Of a stretch of DNA of 9,459 nucleotides, positions 6,663-9,459 are shown one piece after another (within the stretch, counting starts at the first letter, position 1; every line of letters begins with the position of its first letter). The translations under genes were made by a program, and so were the position numbers. The DNA is from BB31 sp964582525. GTDB taxonomy: Bacteria > Pseudomonadota > Gammaproteobacteria > Beggiatoales > Beggiatoaceae. The notes under the pieces were generated by a model. It made no database searches, was not told the DNA's origin, and saw nothing but the letters and a program-made list of their open reading frames with translations. Where the stretch lies: contig CAZOSP010000126.1 in the NCBI GenBank assembly GCA_964582525.1, forward strand, positions 1 to 9,459, given 5' to 3'.

Positions 6663-7025
6663 TTATTTGTGACTGGCGTTTTGTACAGCATTGTTCACAT
6701 TTTCTACGCCTTTTTCAACCCAGCCGGTCAAATCATTGCGGGTTTGGCTCAAAACATCCATCGTCTGACGAGCATTGTCGAGCATTTTTTCGCTAAATTC
6801 TTGGGCTAATTTAGCTTGGCTACTGATCACTGTTTGTACGTCTTTGGCATCCTGCATGGTTTCTAATTGTTGACTGACGTTTTCCATATAGGCATTAATC
6901 ACGCTCATTTGACGCTCAGTCAGTTTAGTCATCACGGTGGTGTTGATTTCGCCCAACTGCTTCATGGCTTCCATCATGTTTTTATTGGCTTCGTTCCACT
7001 GTTTCATTACATCATTGGTTTGCAT
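6663..7025 (-). CDS. phasin family protein (PHA granule-associated)
   Basis: A small, largely helical amphipathic protein expected to coat polyhydroxyalkanoate granules in the cytoplasm. The 120 residues fit the short phasin family. The most telling segment is about 35-95: LTERQMSVINAYMENVSQQLETMQDAKDV, then SSQAKLAQEFSEKMLDNARQTMDVLSQT, which follows the usual phasin pattern of LTERQ, a 'DAKD' turn and Q-x(3)-AQ-x(3)-EK. There is no signal peptide or membrane segment, and the hydrophobic and charged residues suggest coiled-coil packing. I chose the ATG at 7025 because GGGAG (CTCCC at 7033-7037) lies seven bases upstream and a sigma-70-like promoter begins 41 bases upstream of it; the reading frame stays open to 7202 but that stretch contains the promoter. 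The gene is monocistronic and convergent with the thiamine-diphosphate enzyme gene. No PHA synthase or phaR gene is visible here. Confidence 0.85.
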   Translation of the reverse strand: MQTNDVMKQWNEANKNMMEAMKQLGEINTTVMTKLTERQMSVINAYMENVSQQLETMQDAKDVQTVISSQAKLAQEFSEKMLDNARQTMDVLSQTRNDLTGWVEKGVENVNNAVQNASHK

Positions 7026-7065
7026 GGTACATCTCCCTATAGGGTTGAAAATAAAAAGTATGTTG

Positions 7066-7094
7066 ATTATAGAACATATTTGTGCATTGCACAA
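7066..7094 (-). promoter_or_regulatory. sigma-70-like promoter of the phasin gene
   Basis: On the minus strand a perfect TATAAT (7066-7071) sits 17 bases from TTGTGC (7089-7094), which keeps the TTG of a -35 box. Transcription would start near 7059, about 33 bases before the phasin ATG at 7025. Confidence 0.7.
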
Positions 7095-7095
7095 A
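7079..7095. promoter_or_regulatory. perfect dyad TTTGTGC-ATT-GCACAAA over the phasin -35 box, likely operator
   Basis: Seven-base perfect inverted arms (7079-7085 and 7089-7095) around ATT cover the -35 hexamer and part of the promoter spacer, a position where a bound repressor would block RNA polymerase. The core TGC-N3-GCA resembles the reported site of the PHA-responsive repressor PhaR (CTGC-N3/4-GCAG in Paracoccus), which controls phasin genes in other bacteria. Assignment to PhaR is inference. Confidence 0.55.
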
Positions 7096-7127
7096 AAAGT
7101 TTCTGCATAGCGAGCTGGCTTAGGAGC

Positions 7128-7147
7128 GGCTGACTGCCAAGTCAGCC
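7128..7147. repeat. 8-base-pair hairpin at the end of the esterase gene
   Basis: GGCTGACT (7128-7135) pairs with AGTCAGCC (7140-7147) around GCCA. It overlaps the stop codon of the minus-strand esterase gene (7142-7144), the last gene of its operon. No T-run follows on the minus strand, so it may be a weak or rho-assisted 3' end, or an mRNA-stabilising stem. Confidence 0.45.
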
Positions 7148-7807
7148 AACGACCGCTTCTCCCTTTCCCCCAGCCAACAAAAAAGCTTCGCTCAGTTGCC
7201 AAATCTGCTCGCGTGCCTCGTACAAGCTATGCCCCCCTTCTAGCGCGTGAAAGGCTAAATAGGGGCGACTGGCGCAAAATGCTTGCGTGTCCTGCCAGTC
7301 TAAATCCGTATCTTGCCTGCCATGAAATACTAAACCTGGCACCGGACGTTGCAAGTGTTCTTGGGAGGCTTGGTATTGCTTTATATCTTCTAAAAAATGG
7401 TAATTGAGTAGGCTATGTTCAGGGCAGCCATAATGAGGCGGCACAGACAACACGCCACTGGCTTGCCACTTTACATGTTGTTGCTGTCCCAAAGAACGCA
7501 GCGCGCAATGATAAAAATTAAGGGCTGGAGCAATCAGCAGTAAACGTTTGATTTGTAGGCATTGTTCGGCTAAAAATAAAGCAGTTAAACCGCCCAAACT
7601 GGAACCGATGACAGTCACTTCAGGTTCATTTTGAATCAGGGCTTGGGCTTGTTGTAATTGGCGGGTAAGGGTAAGGCTTTGAATATCGGGTAAATTCAGA
7701 TCAGGGGTGAGTAATTCAAGCTGACGCTCGGCAAAACGCTGTCGAAAAAACGCAGCTTTCGCCGACTGTGGGCTAGAACACCAGCCATGCAGATACAAGT
7801 AACGCAT
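7142..7807 (-). CDS. yqiA: YqiA/YcfP-family alpha/beta hydrolase (predicted esterase)
   Basis: Small cytoplasmic alpha/beta hydrolase, probably an esterase; the E. coli homologue YqiA hydrolyses short acyl esters, and the natural substrate is unclear. The 221 residues, somewhat longer than the E. coli protein, start with YLHGWCSSPQSAKA, the family's opening strand and oxyanion loop. The nucleophile elbow is GSSLGG at 68-73 (Ser70), with the acid Asp166 in FHGRQD and His193 in EGGHSL completing a catalytic triad. There is no signal peptide. The ATG overlaps the cpdA stop codon in TAATG, and its ribosome-binding site (TCCTT at 7814-7818, AAGGA on the coding strand) is inside the cpdA 3' end. 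The cpdA-yqiA order is the same as in E. coli, which supports the symbol. It is the last gene of the four-gene minus-strand cluster. Confidence 0.85.
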   Translation of the reverse strand: MRYLYLHGWCSSPQSAKAAFFRQRFAERQLELLTPDLNLPDIQSLTLTRQLQQAQALIQNEPEVTVIGSSLGGLTALFLAEQCLQIKRLLLIAPALNFYHCALRSLGQQQHVKWQASGVLSVPPHYGCPEHSLLNYHFLEDIKQYQASQEHLQRPVPGLVFHGRQDTDLDWQDTQAFCASRPYLAFHALEGGHSLYEAREQIWQLSEAFLLAGGKGEAVVG

Positions 7808-8556
7808 TATGAATCCTTACGATAATGAACATGGGTTATGAGTTGTTCACCATCCCAGTGGATTTCACGCCAACCCGGGCGCACATGCTCAACGCCAAAC
7901 TTTTCCCCCTGCGTAGCGATTTGCAGCATCGTCGAAGGGGTGATGTAAAGTTGCTTACCATCGCGGCTGACGGTTCTTTCCGTATGATAATGACCGCAAA
8001 AAATATGCTGAATATTGGGCAATTCTTTGAACAATTGCCAGACTTCTTCACGGTTGCGCAGATAATATTTGCTATCCATAAACTCGCAGCCGCAGTACAA
8101 AGGCGGATGATGAATGAACAAGAGTATATTGCCTTGAAGCGCGGCAGATTGTTCACGCAACCACTGCATTTGCGCTTGACTTAAATGGTGAGAACCGGTA
8201 TCCAAAAATAACAACGGATGATTTTTGAGGCGATACATAAAGCAATATTCATCGGGCAAAGCACTTGAAACCGGCAAGCGCAAATGCTGCTGCATCACCG
8301 CAAAACGGTCATGGTTGCCAACCATATACAGCATGGGCGCGGGAAAATCCGCTAATTGCGCCTGCAACCACTGATAAGCTTCTGGCTCGCCCGCATTGAC
8401 CGCTAAATCGCCCGACAATACCAGTGCGTCCCAAGTTTGCGACTCTAGCCGCTCTAACACACTTAAGAAGTGCGCCCGCACATCCACGCCTTTCGTCAAA
8501 GCACCATCAGGTGTAATGTGAATATCGCTAAGTTGCGCAATACGAATACTGTCCAT
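7807..8556 (-). CDS. cpdA: 3',5'-cyclic-AMP phosphodiesterase
   Basis: Cytoplasmic class III metallophosphoesterase that hydrolyses cAMP to AMP and so lowers CRP activity. The 249 residues carry the complete two-metal site in order: SDIHI with Asp11 and His13, SGDLA with Asp50, VGNHDR with Asn81 and His82, FIHHPP with His149/His150, and CGHYH with His189 and His191. The GNHD-to-GHxH spacing and overall length fit CpdA rather than larger calcineurin-like nucleases, although specificity for cAMP is inferred from the family. I chose ATG 8556: GGAG (CTCC at 8566-8569) lies nine bases upstream within tsaE and homology begins there; the frame remains open ten codons further. The tsaE stop and cpdA start are separated by one base (TGA-C-ATG), and the cpdA stop overlaps the yqiA ATG, so translation is probably coupled on both sides. 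Confidence 0.9.
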   Translation of the reverse strand: MDSIRIAQLSDIHITPDGALTKGVDVRAHFLSVLERLESQTWDALVLSGDLAVNAGEPEAYQWLQAQLADFPAPMLYMVGNHDRFAVMQQHLRLPVSSALPDEYCFMYRLKNHPLLFLDTGSHHLSQAQMQWLREQSAALQGNILLFIHHPPLYCGCEFMDSKYYLRNREEVWQLFKELPNIQHIFCGHYHTERTVSRDGKQLYITPSTMLQIATQGEKFGVEHVRPGWREIHWDGEQLITHVHYRKDS

Positions 8557-8557
8557 G

Positions 8558-9031
8558 TCAAAAATCTCCGATAAAACGTGCCGCAAACTGCTCTAATAGA
8601 TGTCCCTGCGGACTGTTAAGGCTTAAACTGCGTCCTGCCGCTGCATACTCTAAGACTACCTGCAAATCCGCCTTTGGCAAAAAGCCCGCGCCCTTTTCCG
8701 CCCATTCCAGCAAACACACCGCTTGACTGTCAAGATAATCGCGCAAACCCAAATACTCCAATTCTTCAGGATCGCCCAAGCGATACAGGTCAAAATGATA
8801 AACCAGCGCGATACGTGAGTGCGGCAGTTGATACGGCTCAACCAGCGTATAAGTTGGGCTTTTCACCGTGCCCTGATGCCCCAGTGCCTGCAAAAAACCG
8901 CGTACTAGGGTGGTCTTACCCGCGCCCAGATTGCCTTGCAAAAAAATCAACTGGCGCGGCTGAATCAACTGTGCAAGCACGGCACCAGCGCGTTCAGTCG
9001 CATGACTATCCGATAAAAACCAAGCCTTCAT
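8558..9031 (-). CDS. tsaE: tRNA threonylcarbamoyladenosine biosynthesis ATPase TsaE
   Basis: ATPase that, with TsaB and TsaD, drives formation of the t6A modification at position 37 of ANN-decoding tRNAs; it is essential in many bacteria. The 157-residue product has the Walker A loop GNLGAGKTT at 33-41, then SPTYTLVEPY at 58-67, YHFDLYRLGDPEELEYLG at 78-95 (Asp81) and LEWAEKG at 108-114, all hallmarks of the family. The Walker A Asn34 is Asp in many homologues. I chose ATG 9031, which overlaps the TGA of the Uma2 gene as TGATG; a TTG codon lies just before it. GGAG (CTCC at 9044-9047) is twelve bases upstream, a loose spacing that fits coupling to the upstream gene. In many gammaproteobacteria tsaE lies with nnr, amiB and mutL; here it is grouped with cpdA and yqiA instead. 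Confidence 0.95.
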   Translation of the reverse strand: MKAWFLSDSHATERAGAVLAQLIQPRQLIFLQGNLGAGKTTLVRGFLQALGHQGTVKSPTYTLVEPYQLPHSRIALVYHFDLYRLGDPEELEYLGLRDYLDSQAVCLLEWAEKGAGFLPKADLQVVLEYAAAGRSLSLNSPQGHLLEQFAARFIGDF

Positions 9032-9459
9032 CAATTAAACAAACTCCAATCAATTCTAAAATCAGCAAACAAAGCCACCGGCGTTGTGTCTTGCAAAGCA
9101 AACATCTGCGCTTGTGCATAGTTGCCTGGCTCATTCAACACATAGATCATGCCCCATTTTTCCAGCGGATGAATTAACCAATATTCTTTCACGCCATGTT
9201 TTTCATACAAACTGCGTTTACTATCCATATCTCTTAAAGCAGTAGCAGGAGAAAGAATTTCAATAATCCAATCTGGCGCACCACGACACCCCTTATCATC
9301 TAATTTCTGCTCATCACACACCACCAGTACATCAGGCTTCACTACCGTATCCACTTGTTCATCATTTTCATTAGCCTGCGGCAAACGCACATCAAAGGGT
9401 GCGACATAGCCTTTACACGGTTTGTCTTTTAAGTAATTTCTAATTTGTCCGGCTAATTC
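9031..9459 (-). CDS. Uma2-family protein (PD-(D/E)XK endonuclease-like), 5' end outside window
   Basis: The frame is open to the right edge, giving the last 142 residues of a protein whose family is usually near 190. Recognisable family segments are PCKGYVAPFDVRLP, VVKPDVLVVCD, LDDKGCRGAPDWIIEILSP and the following KRSLYEKHGVKEYWLIHP. Conserved acidic and basic residues (Asp43, Glu67, Asp77 and Lys81 counted from the window edge) match the putative PD-(D/E)XK nuclease core, which appears intact. The biological role of Uma2 proteins is unsettled; they occur in many copies in cyanobacteria and in some filamentous or multicellular bacteria, and are often linked to mobile DNA. An apparent GTG start at 9390 is internal, because homology continues upstream (KGYVAPFD). 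Its TGA overlaps the tsaE ATG by one base, so it is the visible first gene of the cluster. Confidence 0.88.
   Translation of the reverse strand, partial: ELAGQIRNYLKDKPCKGYVAPFDVRLPQANENDEQVDTVVKPDVLVVCDEQKLDDKGCRGAPDWIIEILSPATALRDMDSKRSLYEKHGVKEYWLIHPLEKWGMIYVLNEPGNYAQAQMFALQDTTPVALFADFRIDWSLFN

Noticed and set aside
8674..9177. Plus-strand open frame of 167 codons across tsaE and the Uma2 gene
   Set aside because: It is antisense to two well-supported overlapping genes, and the translation has no domain-like pattern.
1..9459. A novel defence or secondary-metabolite system spanning the window
   Set aside because: Apart from the Uma2 gene, all genes belong to well-known housekeeping, metabolic or signalling families, with no transposase, toxin-antitoxin pair, prophage or defence gene cluster. 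The Uma2 gene alone is not enough evidence.

Overview
The window looks like ordinary chromosomal DNA of a gammaproteobacterium. The evidence is a monofunctional RelA-type (p)ppGpp synthetase, which is typical of beta- and gammaproteobacteria; an AroA close to the form found in pseudomonads and relatives; a cpdA-yqiA gene pair in the same order as in enterics; and a small PHA-granule phasin. Base composition is near half GC. A Uma2-family gene and several short palindromic repeats with AACCT...AGGTT or TTCCCA...TGGGA arms recall filamentous sulfur oxidisers (Beggiatoa/Thiothrix-like Thiotrichales). That placement is a guess from gene content, not a phylogenetic result.

Layout. 1-154 holds no gene that I can see. 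aroA (shikimate pathway, 155-1471, minus) and relA (stringent response, 1815-4043, plus) diverge from a 343-base spacer. The spacer contains a diverged hairpin repeat, a candidate relA promoter with a dyad upstream of it, and a palindrome plus tandem-repeat cluster. pgl (6-phosphogluconolactonase, 4080-4778) follows relA by 36 bases and is probably co-transcribed. A thiamine-diphosphate enzyme of the acetolactate synthase superfamily (4848-6566) has its own strong ribosome-binding site. It ends against two back-to-back palindromes, which separate it from the convergent phasin gene (6663-7025, minus).

The right third is a tightly packed minus-strand operon read right to left: Uma2-family gene (cut by the window edge), tsaE (tRNA t6A synthesis), cpdA (cAMP phosphodiesterase) and a YqiA-like esterase. 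Junctions are TGATG, TGA-C-ATG and TAATG, so all four genes are probably translationally coupled.

Functionally the window mixes housekeeping and nutrient-signalling genes: ppGpp synthesis, cAMP breakdown, carbon storage through a phasin with an operator-like dyad on its promoter, aromatic biosynthesis and the pentose phosphate pathway. I do not see an undescribed multi-gene system. The points most worth checking are the operator dyads at the phasin and relA promoters, the palindromic repeat families, the unassigned thiamine-diphosphate enzyme and the Uma2-tsaE coupling.
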